Assembly (NCBI GenBank): GCA_022794035.1
Contig: JAAWDX010000003.1
Span: 359,681-423,680 of the forward strand
Source: Lachnospiraceae bacterium
GTDB taxonomy: Bacteria > Bacillota > Clostridia > Lachnospirales > Bianqueaceae
Direction: 5' to 3'
DNA length: 64,000 nucleotides
Made by a program: the position numbers and the translations under genes. Numbering within the stretch: the first letter of the stretch is position 1; the number at the start of each line of letters is the position of its first letter. Below are positions 56,945 through 64,000 of this stretch, piece after piece. The notes beneath the pieces were generated by a model. It did not search any database. It worked only from the letters and a program-made list of their open reading frames with translations, and had not been told where the DNA came from.

Positions 56945-59602
56945 GTGAGTAAATTGACGCCGATGATGGAGCAGTATCAGGAGGTGAAGAAAAATAATCC
57001 GGACTGCCTGTTGTTTTTTCGATTGGGCGATTTTTATGAAATGTTTTTTGAAGACGCCATCGTGACATCCCGGGAACTGGAGCTGACGCTGACAGGGCGC
57101 AGCTGCGGACAGGAGGAGCGGGCGCCCATGTGCGGCGTGCCGTATCATTCTGCGGAAACCTATATTCAGCGTTTGGTGCAGAAGGGATATAAGGTGGCCA
57201 TTTGTGAACAGATGGAGGATCCCAGACTGGCGAAGGGTCTGGTGAAGCGCGAGATTACCCGCATTGTCACGCCGGGCACCACGATGAATGCGGATACGAT
57301 TGGAGAAAATAATAACTATATTATGTCGGTCAACCGAATTGCCGATGCCATCGGACTGGCGGTGGCAGATATCACAACGGGTGAATTCTTAGTCACAGAA
57401 TTTAGCGAGGAAGAAAAGCTGTGGGATGAGGTCGCCAAGTTTCAGCCCTCGGAGCTGCTCGTAAATGAAGAGATTCAGAATATGCAGAGTCTGGATCTGG
57501 ATAGGATGAAGGAGCGGCTTTCACTGTTTGTGAATGCCTATGCGCCTTATCATTATCAGTATCCGCGGTGCAAAGAGGAGGTTTTGCATCAGTTCGGCGT
57601 CCTGCAGCTGGAGGGGCTGGGCCTTGACGGCATGGAGCTTGGCGTTACGGCAGCCGGCGCATTGCTGGAATATCTGACGGAAACGCAAAAAAGAGAGCTC
57701 AGCCATATCAATCAGGTTAAGACGTATTCAGTGCAGGAATATATGATTTTAGATATGGCGACAAGACGCAATCTGGAGCTTACAGAAACGCTGCGCGATA
57801 AAAGCAGAAGAGGAAGCCTGCTCTGGGTGCTGGATCATACCCAAACGGCTATGGGAGGGCGCCGGCTGCGCAAATGGATGGAGCAGCCGCTGATTCAGAA
57901 GCAGGCGATCGATACCCGACTTGCATGCGTAGAGGATCTGACAGAAAATCCAATGCTCAGTGCAGAGCTTAAAGAAAGTCTCAGCAAGATTTATGACATG
58001 GAGCGGCTTATGGGCAGGATCAGCTATGGCTCTGCCAATGCAAGGGATCTGCTGGCGCTGAAAAATTCACTGAAAGCCTTGCCGGAAATTGCACTTTTGC
58101 TCAGCGATCTGCCGGCAGATGGATTTAGGCAGATTGAAGAAGAAATGGATCTGCTGGAGGATGTGTGCCAGCTGCTTGAGGAGGCCATCGAAGAGGAACC
58201 GCCCATTAGCGTGCGTGAGGGCTCGCTGATTAAAACGGGATATCATGCGCAGATTGATCAGTACCGCAGCGCCGCGGTGAACGGAAAAACATGGCTTGCC
58301 GAGCTGGAGGCCAAAGAAAAGGAAGAAACCGGCATCAAGAATCTTAAGGTTGGGTATAACCGCGTGTTTGGCTATTATCTGGAGGTCAGCAAGGGCAATA
58401 TCCCGCTGGTGCCGGCTCGTTATATCCGCAAACAGACGCTGACAAACGGTGAACGCTACATCACAGAAGAGCTTAAACAGATCGAGGATACGCTGCTGGG
58501 AGCGAAGGAAAAGGGCGAAGCGCTGGAATATGAAGTATTCTGTCAGATCCGCGAGGAGGTGGGCAGCGCCATGGTGCGCGTACAGCGGTCAGCAGATGCA
58601 GTAGCCAAGCTGGATGCGCTGCGTTCTATGGCCGAGGCCGCCTACCGCAATCATTATGTGAAACCGCAGATTTTGCCTCCGGGCCAGGAGATTCATATCG
58701 AAAACGGGCGCCATCCGGTCGTAGAACAGATGCTGCCGGAGAATACCTTCATCGCCAATGATACGCATCTCACGCAGGAGGAAGACAGAATTGCCGTCAT
58801 CACCGGTCCCAATATGGCCGGAAAATCTACCTATATGCGGCAGGTGGCAGTGATTGTGCTGATGGCGCAAATCGGCTGCTTTGTGCCGGCAGACGCTGCC
58901 CGCATCTCTATTGCCGATCGGATCTTTACCCGAGTCGGCGCCTCGGATGATCTCGCGCGCGGGCAGTCCACCTTCATGGTAGAGATGAGCGAGGTTTCCA
59001 ATATTTTGCGCCATGCCACCGCAAACAGCCTGCTCATTTTGGATGAAATCGGCCGCGGCACCTCTACCTTCGACGGACTCAGTATCGCATGGGCGGTGGT
59101 GGAATATATCAGCGACAAAAAAATCATCGGTGCCAAAACCTTGTTTGCTACGCATTATCATGAGCTCACACAGCTCGAAGGGCAGCTGTACGGCGTCAGA
59201 AACTACTGCGTTGCGATCAAGGAAAGCGGCGACGACGTCATTTTCCTACATAAGATCCATCAAGGAAGCGGCAATCAGAGCTACGGCATCGAGGTAGCCA
59301 AGCTGGCCGGCCTTCCGGCATGGGTGCTGGAGCGCGCGCACGAGATTTTGGATGAGCTGCTGGACCGCGATATCGCCAAAAAGGCCTCTCAGATCGTAGC
59401 CCGCCAGCAGGTAGAGCCTCAGGGCAGCACTCAGCAAATATCCTTATTTATGCCGGCAGAGCTGGAAGAAGCTGCCGGCGTCCTTTCAGAGGCAGCGCAG
59501 CAGATTTTGCAGGAGCTTCAGGAGGCCGACTTAAATCATCAGACGCCGCTGGAGGCCATGCAGCTGCTGTATGATTGGCAGAATCGTTTAAAAAGGGAGT
59601 AG
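56945..59602 (+). CDS. mutS: DNA mismatch repair protein MutS
   Basis: 885 residues from GTG 56945 (GAGAGGG upstream). The mismatch-reading F-x-E is Phe30-Tyr31-Glu32 in GDFYEMFFED. ATPase: GPNMAGKSTYMRQ and LLILDEIGRGTSTFDG. Domain order and length are normal. It forms a unit with mutL and miaA. Confidence 0.96.
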   Translation: MSKLTPMMEQYQEVKKNNPDCLLFFRLGDFYEMFFEDAIVTSRELELTLTGRSCGQEERAPMCGVPYHSAETYIQRLVQKGYKVAICEQMEDPRLAKGLVKREITRIVTPGTTMNADTIGENNNYIMSVNRIADAIGLAVADITTGEFLVTEFSEEEKLWDEVAKFQPSELLVNEEIQNMQSLDLDRMKERLSLFVNAYAPYHYQYPRCKEEVLHQFGVLQLEGLGLDGMELGVTAAGALLEYLTETQKRELSHINQVKTYSVQEYMILDMATRRNLELTETLRDKSRRGSLLWVLDHTQTAMGGRRLRKWMEQPLIQKQAIDTRLACVEDLTENPMLSAELKESLSKIYDMERLMGRISYGSANARDLLALKNSLKALPEIALLLSDLPADGFRQIEEEMDLLEDVCQLLEEAIEEEPPISVREGSLIKTGYHAQIDQYRSAAVNGKTWLAELEAKEKEETGIKNLKVGYNRVFGYYLEVSKGNIPLVPARYIRKQTLTNGERYITEELKQIEDTLLGAKEKGEALEYEVFCQIREEVGSAMVRVQRSADAVAKLDALRSMAEAAYRNHYVKPQILPPGQEIHIENGRHPVVEQMLPENTFIANDTHLTQEEDRIAVITGPNMAGKSTYMRQVAVIVLMAQIGCFVPADAARISIADRIFTRVGASDDLARGQSTFMVEMSEVSNILRHATANSLLILDEIGRGTSTFDGLSIAWAVVEYISDKKIIGAKTLFATHYHELTQLEGQLYGVRNYCVAIKESGDDVIFLHKIHQGSGNQSYGIEVAKLAGLPAWVLERAHEILDELLDRDIAKKASQIVARQQVEPQGSTQQISLFMPAELEEAAGVLSEAAQQILQELQEADLNHQTPLEAMQLLYDWQNRLKRE

Positions 59603-59623
59603 CATAGAAAAAGGAGGAAGCTC

Positions 59624-61513
59624 ATGGCTCAGATTCGGCTTTTGGATCAGGCGACCGTAAATAAGATTGCAGCAGGGGAGGTCGTTGAACGACCAGCCTC
59701 GATTGTAAAGGAATTAACGGAAAATGCGATAGATGCGCAGGCAACGCAGATTACGGTAGAGATTAAAGACGGCGGGATTGGCAGTATTCGGATTACCGAT
59801 AATGGGATCGGCATTGAGGCAGAGCAGATCCGTACTGCATTTTTAAGGCATAGCACCAGCAAAATCCGTCAGGTAGAGGATCTGCTCTCCAGCCTGACAC
59901 TGGGATTTCGCGGAGAGGCGCTTGCCAGCATCGCCGCTGTAGCGCGTGTGGAACTGCTTACGAAGACAGAAAAGGCATTAACCGGCGTGCGCTATGTCAT
60001 CGAGGGCGGAGAGGAAAAGCTCTGGGAAGAAGTAGCCTGCCCAAAAGGAACGACAATTAAGGTAGAAAACCTGTTTTTTAATACGCCGGCCCGCAAAAAA
60101 TTCCTCAAAAAACCAATGGCAGAAGCGGCCGCGATTACAGATCTGATGCAAAAGATGGCGCTGGGGCATCCGGAGATTTCATTTCGGTATTTGAATGGCA
60201 GGAGAGAGCCTTCCATTTATACGGCAGGCAAGGGCGAGATAAAAAACAGCATTTATGCCGTCTATGGAAAAGAACTGCTGGATAAGCTCCTGCCGGTTCA
60301 TGGCAGCATTGCTTTAGAAGAAGGAAAAACCATGCAGGTGGAGGGCTTTGTGAGCCGGCCGCAAATGACGAGAGCCAATCGTACTTATGAAAATTTTTTC
60401 ATAAACGGGCGCTATATCAGAAGTGCATTGCTTGAAAAGGCGCTGGACGAGGCCTACAAGGATTATGTCGTGCCGGGACAGTTCCCGGCGGCCATTCTGC
60501 ATTTGCGGATGGATCCGGCAGCGCTGGATGTGAATGTGCATCCAACGAAGATGGAAGTGCGGTTTATGCAGGAAGAGAGAACAAGAGAAGCGCTGTATGA
60601 GGTGATTGCGGCTTGCTTAGCAGAAAAAGATCTGATCAGCCGCAGCGGCAGCTTTTATAAAGAAAAACAAGAGCCTCAAAAGCAGGAGCGTCTGGAGGAG
60701 CAGGCAGAACCGGCACCGCCGAAATTATATATGCCGCAGGCGCAGCCGGCTAAGCCGGCAAGCTGGCCGCTTTCCAAACCGGATCCGGCCGTCCCGTTCA
60801 TTGTGGAAGAGGAGGAGCCGGCGCCTATTTATAAAGGAAAGCAAATTAGTGTGCATGAAGAGAAGATTGTGGAGCCGAAGGAGCCGGAAAGCAGTATGCT
60901 GGCGGAAGAGCCGGCGGCCTATGAAGCGCCGCCAAAGCAGCATACCCTGCGTCTGATTGGACAGATCTTCCGTACCTATTGGCTGGCCGAAGAAGAAAAT
61001 ATTTTTTATATCATAGATCAGCATGCAGCACATGAGCGGGTGCTGTATGATCGATATCGAAAACTGCTGCAGGAAGAGCAGATGGATACGCAGCTTTTAA
61101 TGGAGCCGGCCGTTTGTCTGGCAAATCCCAAAGCAGTCGCAGAGCTTGCCCAGTATCAGAGTATTTTTGAAAGGCTGGGATTTCAGGTTGAAGCCTTTGG
61201 CGAAGACGCTGTGATTGTCCGCGGTGTTCCGTTTATTTTTAACGGCGCTTTGCCGCCCGAGGATTTTGCCCATATGCTCGATATGCTGTATGAAGGGCAT
61301 GCCGATACGGCAAGGGATCTGCTGATCGACAGAATTGCTATGATGTCGTGCAAAGCGGCGGTCAAAGGAAACAACACCATGAGCCAGCAGGAGGCACAGA
61401 GCCTGCTCGATCAGCTGTTTGCTTCGTCCAATCCCTACAACTGTCCGCATGGACGCCCTACGATCATTTCAATGACGCAATACGAATTGGAGAAAAAATT
61501 TAAACGCATATGA
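59624..61513 (+). CDS. mutL: DNA mismatch repair protein MutL
   Basis: 629 residues. GHKL ATPase: ELTENAIDA (Glu33), DNGIGI, TLGFRGEAL. The C-terminal nicking site starts at DQHAAHE (465-471), and CPHGRPT is near the end. In the endonuclease motif DQHA-x2-E-x4-E the last Glu is Asp476 here. A Pro/Glu/Lys-rich linker spans about 345-440. AAGGAGG lies upstream. Confidence 0.95.
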   Translation: MAQIRLLDQATVNKIAAGEVVERPASIVKELTENAIDAQATQITVEIKDGGIGSIRITDNGIGIEAEQIRTAFLRHSTSKIRQVEDLLSSLTLGFRGEALASIAAVARVELLTKTEKALTGVRYVIEGGEEKLWEEVACPKGTTIKVENLFFNTPARKKFLKKPMAEAAAITDLMQKMALGHPEISFRYLNGRREPSIYTAGKGEIKNSIYAVYGKELLDKLLPVHGSIALEEGKTMQVEGFVSRPQMTRANRTYENFFINGRYIRSALLEKALDEAYKDYVVPGQFPAAILHLRMDPAALDVNVHPTKMEVRFMQEERTREALYEVIAACLAEKDLISRSGSFYKEKQEPQKQERLEEQAEPAPPKLYMPQAQPAKPASWPLSKPDPAVPFIVEEEEPAPIYKGKQISVHEEKIVEPKEPESSMLAEEPAAYEAPPKQHTLRLIGQIFRTYWLAEEENIFYIIDQHAAHERVLYDRYRKLLQEEQMDTQLLMEPAVCLANPKAVAELAQYQSIFERLGFQVEAFGEDAVIVRGVPFIFNGALPPEDFAHMLDMLYEGHADTARDLLIDRIAMMSCKAAVKGNNTMSQQEAQSLLDQLFASSNPYNCPHGRPTIISMTQYELEKKFKRI

Positions 61514-62424
61514 ACAAACAACCCCTACTCATTCTGGCCGGTCCAACAGCCTCCGGCAAAACCAGTCTTTCGCTGCAGCTGGCCAGACGCCTTAACGGTG
61601 AAATCATTTCGGCCGATTCTATGCAGGTGTATCGGGGCATGGATATCGGCACTGCAAAGATTACACCTGCAGAGATGGATGGCATTCCCCATCATTTGAT
61701 CGATATCAGAGAGCCGGATGAAGAATGGAACGTCATGAGCTTTTGCCGCCTGGCGGCGGAAAAAATTGAGGAGATTGCAAGCCGGGGGAGGCTTCCCATG
61801 GTGGTGGGAGGGACCGGCTTTTATATCCATGCACTGGCATACGGCGCGGAGTTTGAAGAAGAAGCGGAGAATGAGAGCCGGAAAAGGCTGGAGGGCTGGA
61901 CGCAGGAGGCGCTGTTTGCTTATTTGCAGAAGGTGGATCCGAAAAGTGCGCAGACGATCCACCCGCATAACCGCAAGCGCATCATCCGCGCGCTGGAGTA
62001 TTTTGAACAAACGGGGAAACCGATCAGCGAGCTGAATGCGCGTCTGCAGGCGAAGCCTTCGCCGTACCGGCTGTGCTATCTGGTGCTGGATGTGGAGAGG
62101 CAAAGGCTTTATGAGCAGATTGACGCGCGGGTGGAGGAAATGCTGCAAAGGGGCTTGGTGCAGGAGGTTACGCGGCTGAAACAGGCGGGGTGTCATAAAG
62201 AGATGGTTTCGATGAAGGGGCTTGGCTATAAGGAGATTTTGGCGTATCTGGAGGGGGAGATTTCTCTGGAGGAGGCTGTGTATATATTGAAGCGCGATAC
62301 AAGGCATTTTGCCAAGAGGCAGCTTACGTGGATGCGCAGGGAGAAAGAGGCTGTATTTTTGCCTAAGGAGCCCCAAAATACATTGCTGGATAGGGCTTGT
62401 CAGCTGATTGATTCTATGCTATAA
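61510..62424 (+). CDS. miaA: tRNA dimethylallyltransferase
   Basis: 304 residues. The P-loop GPTASGKTS is at 11-19, with ADSMQVYRGMDIGTAK and VGGTGFYI. It prenylates A37 of tRNAs reading UNN codons, the substrate for MiaB. It overlaps mutL by 4 bases. The tRNA-Val promoter sits in its last codons. Confidence 0.95.
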   Translation: MNKQPLLILAGPTASGKTSLSLQLARRLNGEIISADSMQVYRGMDIGTAKITPAEMDGIPHHLIDIREPDEEWNVMSFCRLAAEKIEEIASRGRLPMVVGGTGFYIHALAYGAEFEEEAENESRKRLEGWTQEALFAYLQKVDPKSAQTIHPHNRKRIIRALEYFEQTGKPISELNARLQAKPSPYRLCYLVLDVERQRLYEQIDARVEEMLQRGLVQEVTRLKQAGCHKEMVSMKGLGYKEILAYLEGEISLEEAVYILKRDTRHFAKRQLTWMRREKEAVFLPKEPQNTLLDRACQLIDSML

Positions 62425-62425
62425 T
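62397..62425 (+). promoter_or_regulatory. tRNA-Val promoter
   Basis: TTGTCA (62397-62402), 17 bases, TATAAT (62420-62425), inside the end of miaA and about 44 bases before the tRNA. Confidence 0.75.
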
Positions 62426-62468
62426 AAAAGACAGCTATTTCTTGTATGACAAAAAAGCTAAATAATCA

Positions 62469-62542
62469 GGACACTTAGCTCAGCTGGTTAGAGCGCTGCG
62501 TTGACATCGCAGAGGTCGTAGGTTCGAGTCCTATAGCGTCCA
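62469..62542 (+). tRNA. tRNA-Val (GAC anticodon)
   Basis: A 74-base cloverleaf: D stem GCTC/GAGC, anticodon stem CTGCG/CGCAG with loop TTGACAT (anticodon GAC), T arm GTAGG-TTCGAGT-CCTAT, discriminator A. The acceptor GGACACT/AGCGTCC has an A-C mismatch at pair 5-68. The 3' CCA is not encoded. Confidence 0.93.
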
Positions 62543-62545
62543 TCA

Positions 62546-62582
62546 AAAAGCGGGAAGTTTGTATTGAATTTTCCCGCTTTTT
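62546..62582 (+). terminator. Terminator of tRNA-Val
   Basis: AAAAGCGGGAA and TTCCCGCTTTT around a 15-base loop, with flanking A- and T-runs. Confidence 0.8.
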
Positions 62583-62610
62583 AATATATTCGATATGAGG
62601 TTACTTGCTT

Positions 62611-63660
62611 ATGAAAAGCATTATTATCGTCGGCCCTTCAAGAGCCGGAAAGACAACCTTGGCAAAAAGGCTGCACAAAGAGTTAGGCTACTTTGTGCTT
62701 AGCCTTGATAAGTTGGTCGCTGCATTTCACGCGGCATATCCCCAGCTTAATATCCGACTGAACTGGAATAGAGATAAAACGACAGAAAACATAGCGCCGT
62801 TTATTGGGCATTTTCTGGGGCTTTTCTCATCGGGTGAGGGAATAAAGCACGAGTTAAACCTCCGCGCACACGATCTGGATGGCAACGGCTTTGTGCTGGA
62901 AGGCGGGTATTTTGATTTTGAGAAAATTGCCGCCATTCTGAATGAGTATGGAGCGAATGAATTGAAAGACCGGTTTATCCTGATCGGGCTGGTGCAAAAC
63001 AAAAAGACTGCTGATGAATATGTGAGAGACTTTAAAAAATACGATACGGAGGACGATTGGACATATGGTTTTAGCGAGGGCGAATTGCGAGATTATGTTG
63101 AGCAAGATGCGATCCCGTTTAATCGCGCAATGACGGACTGTCTGACTCAGTATGGATTTTCAGTTTACGATACGTCGTCAGAACGAAATCAGGTTTTCGA
63201 TAAAATTATTGAATCCATAGCGATCCAAAACGGAATGAAAAGTGATAAATTCTCATATCACCTTGGCGCTGCCGATTGTTTTTGCGAGATGCTTCGCGCT
63301 GGGACGAAACGCATTGCATTATCCCATCCTTGTGACTCCCGGGAGGAACGGGATAGTTTTCTACCCGAATTTGATAAGCTGTGTGAAAAGTACGGGGTTC
63401 ACTACTATGCAGAGGACGAAGCGTTTTTAACTGATCTCTTTCCTCTATCGCTGAATCAGGGAAAGTTTAATGTTATTTTCTACCAAGATGAGTCGGCCTT
63501 GCAGGAATATCTTACTCTTAAAGCAGATAAACAAAGAGCGATGGCAGAGGGAAATTACAGTGTTTGCCGCGGGACTATTGCCCGGCGGTACGGCAAGCTG
63601 CTTTCGTATACGGATGAAGGAATCCAGCGTTTGATGGACTCAAATAGCGAAAAGGAATAG
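62611..63660 (+). CDS. P-loop kinase with unknown C-terminal domain
   Basis: 349 residues from ATG 62611 (GAGG upstream); a TTG two codons earlier is possible. The Walker A GPSRAGKTT is at 8-16, then VLSLDKLVAAF. Residues about 1-205 look like a nucleotide- or shikimate-type kinase. Residues about 215-349 (YHLGAADCFCEMLRAGTKR, LSHPCDSREERDSFLPEFD) form a second domain I cannot name. There are no functional neighbours; it lies alone between a tRNA terminator and the rrn promoters. Confidence 0.7.
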   Translation: MKSIIIVGPSRAGKTTLAKRLHKELGYFVLSLDKLVAAFHAAYPQLNIRLNWNRDKTTENIAPFIGHFLGLFSSGEGIKHELNLRAHDLDGNGFVLEGGYFDFEKIAAILNEYGANELKDRFILIGLVQNKKTADEYVRDFKKYDTEDDWTYGFSEGELRDYVEQDAIPFNRAMTDCLTQYGFSVYDTSSERNQVFDKIIESIAIQNGMKSDKFSYHLGAADCFCEMLRAGTKRIALSHPCDSREERDSFLPEFDKLCEKYGVHYYAEDEAFLTDLFPLSLNQGKFNVIFYQDESALQEYLTLKADKQRAMAEGNYSVCRGTIARRYGKLLSYTDEGIQRLMDSNSEKE

Positions 63661-63697
63661 GTCTTTTGTTTGCAGGGCTTTTTCGATTGAGAGTGCA

Positions 63698-63724
63698 TTG
63701 GCATGGTCGTGTGCGTGCTATAAT
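63698..63724 (+). promoter_or_regulatory. First upstream promoter of the rRNA operon
   Basis: TTGGCA (63698-63703), 15 bases, and an extended -10 TGCTATAAT (63716-63724). The spacing is short, so it is less certain than the next two. Confidence 0.45.
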
Positions 63725-63763
63725 GGATATCTAAAGTGTTTCGTTTTTTCTATAAAAAAGGTA

Positions 63764-63793
63764 TTGACAAGGAAGCAAAGGATGTAGTAGAAT
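63764..63793 (+). promoter_or_regulatory. rRNA operon promoter
   Basis: TTGACA (63764-63769), 18 bases, TAGAAT (63788-63793). Confidence 0.75.
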
Positions 63794-63844
63794 AGCATCC
63801 GTTCCACATCGGAAAAGAAGCTGAAAGAAAAGTGAAAAAAGCAC

Positions 63845-63873
63845 TTGACATAGGACAAGAGATGTGGTAAATT
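63845..63873 (+). promoter_or_regulatory. rRNA operon promoter, nearest to 16S
   Basis: TTGACA (63845-63850), 17 bases, TAAATT (63868-63873). Perfect -35 and spacing. Confidence 0.8.
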
Positions 63874-63879
63874 AGATAA

Positions 63880-64000
63880 GCTGACTCGAAAGAGCGGCGT
63901 GGACATTGAAAATCGAACAGTGTAACATCTGAGAAGAAAAAACGTTGCTTTGCAAGCAAAGCAGCGAAGAAGAGAACGGTAAGAAAAGACCGGTCAATTC
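63880..64000 (+). other. rrn leader: rRNA operon leader (5' external spacer), cut by window end
   Basis: No gene lies in 63661-64000. After the tandem promoters, the stretch GACATTGAAAATCGAACAG and an 11-bp hairpin (63943-63966, GCTTTGC/GCAAAGC core, AA loop) look like a clostridial pre-16S leader with a processing stem. The 16S gene itself is not in the window. Confidence 0.65.

Noticed and set aside
61525..62376. 283-codon minus-strand frame opposite miaA
   Set aside because: MiaA motifs are clear on the plus strand; the opposite frame shows no recognisable domain.
63718..63959. Two minus-strand frames across the rRNA promoters
   Set aside because: They are Phe/Ser-rich, lie over strong promoter elements and lack starts with ribosome binding sites.

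Overview
The window looks like a chromosomal segment of a Gram-positive, low-to-mid GC anaerobe of class Clostridia, most like a Lachnospiraceae-type gut bacterium. The reasons are the complete S10-spc-alpha ribosomal operon in Firmicutes order, the zinc forms of S14, S4, L36 and adenylate kinase, an L17 with a long internal insertion, an ispH-rpsA (IspH-S1) gene fusion, strong AGGAGG ribosome binding sites, and many GTG or TTG starts. No plasmid, phage, insertion sequence or CRISPR array is visible.

Layout. 1-707: the tail of an unknown gene and a 5'-truncated exonuclease III remnant. 708-16138: a promoter, a structured leader and 29 genes from rpsJ to rplQ, including secY, adk, infA and rpoA but without map, closed by a UUCG-loop terminator. 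16156-19478: ecfA1-ecfA2-ecfT (energy module for vitamin uptake) and truA. 19499-21780: an AT-rich, probably acquired ABC exporter with a TetR regulator. 22050-23108: an ArsR-type winged-helix protein. 23105-28029: an arginine cluster, argC-GNAT-argJ-argB-argD on the minus strand, with an ARG-box-like operator over its promoter. 28210-29672: a DegV lipid-binding protein and an AAC(6')-like acetyltransferase. 29725-31120: an AbiEii-like nucleotidyltransferase toxin with an Xre-type partner. 31337-44008: carbon and housekeeping genes (GH130 phosphorylase, membrane beta-propeller, hexapeptide acetyltransferase, Nudix, tRNA-Trp, Trm13-like methyltransferase, type I pullulanase, nucleotidyltransferase, an unidentified ORF, aminotransferase, DD-carboxypeptidase). 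44134-47417: a murein-peptide recycling pair (epimerase and NlpC/P60) coupled to scpA-scpB. 47472-62424: dacF, rluB, a RpiR regulator, a BaiN/HI0933 flavoprotein, cmk, ispH-rpsA, an RNase H-like exonuclease, miaB, mutS, mutL and miaA. 62469-63660: tRNA-Val and a two-domain P-loop kinase. 63661-64000: tandem strong promoters and leader of what must be an rRNA operon whose 16S gene lies just past the window end.

Functional themes are translation and tRNA/rRNA modification (r-proteins, truA, rluB, miaA, miaB, two tRNAs, rrn leader), genome maintenance (mutSL, scpAB), cell-wall turnover (two DD-carboxypeptidases, epimerase and endopeptidase), arginine synthesis and glycan use. The accessory islands are the ABC/TetR block, the AbiEii/Xre module and possibly the last kinase. 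No clearly new multi-gene system was found. The best leads are the self-regulated AbiEii/Xre pair, an unidentified ORF behind a promoter with a dyad in a 20-bp spacer, and an RBS buried in a terminator hairpin before dacF. All identifications come from reading motifs and gene order; no database search was run.
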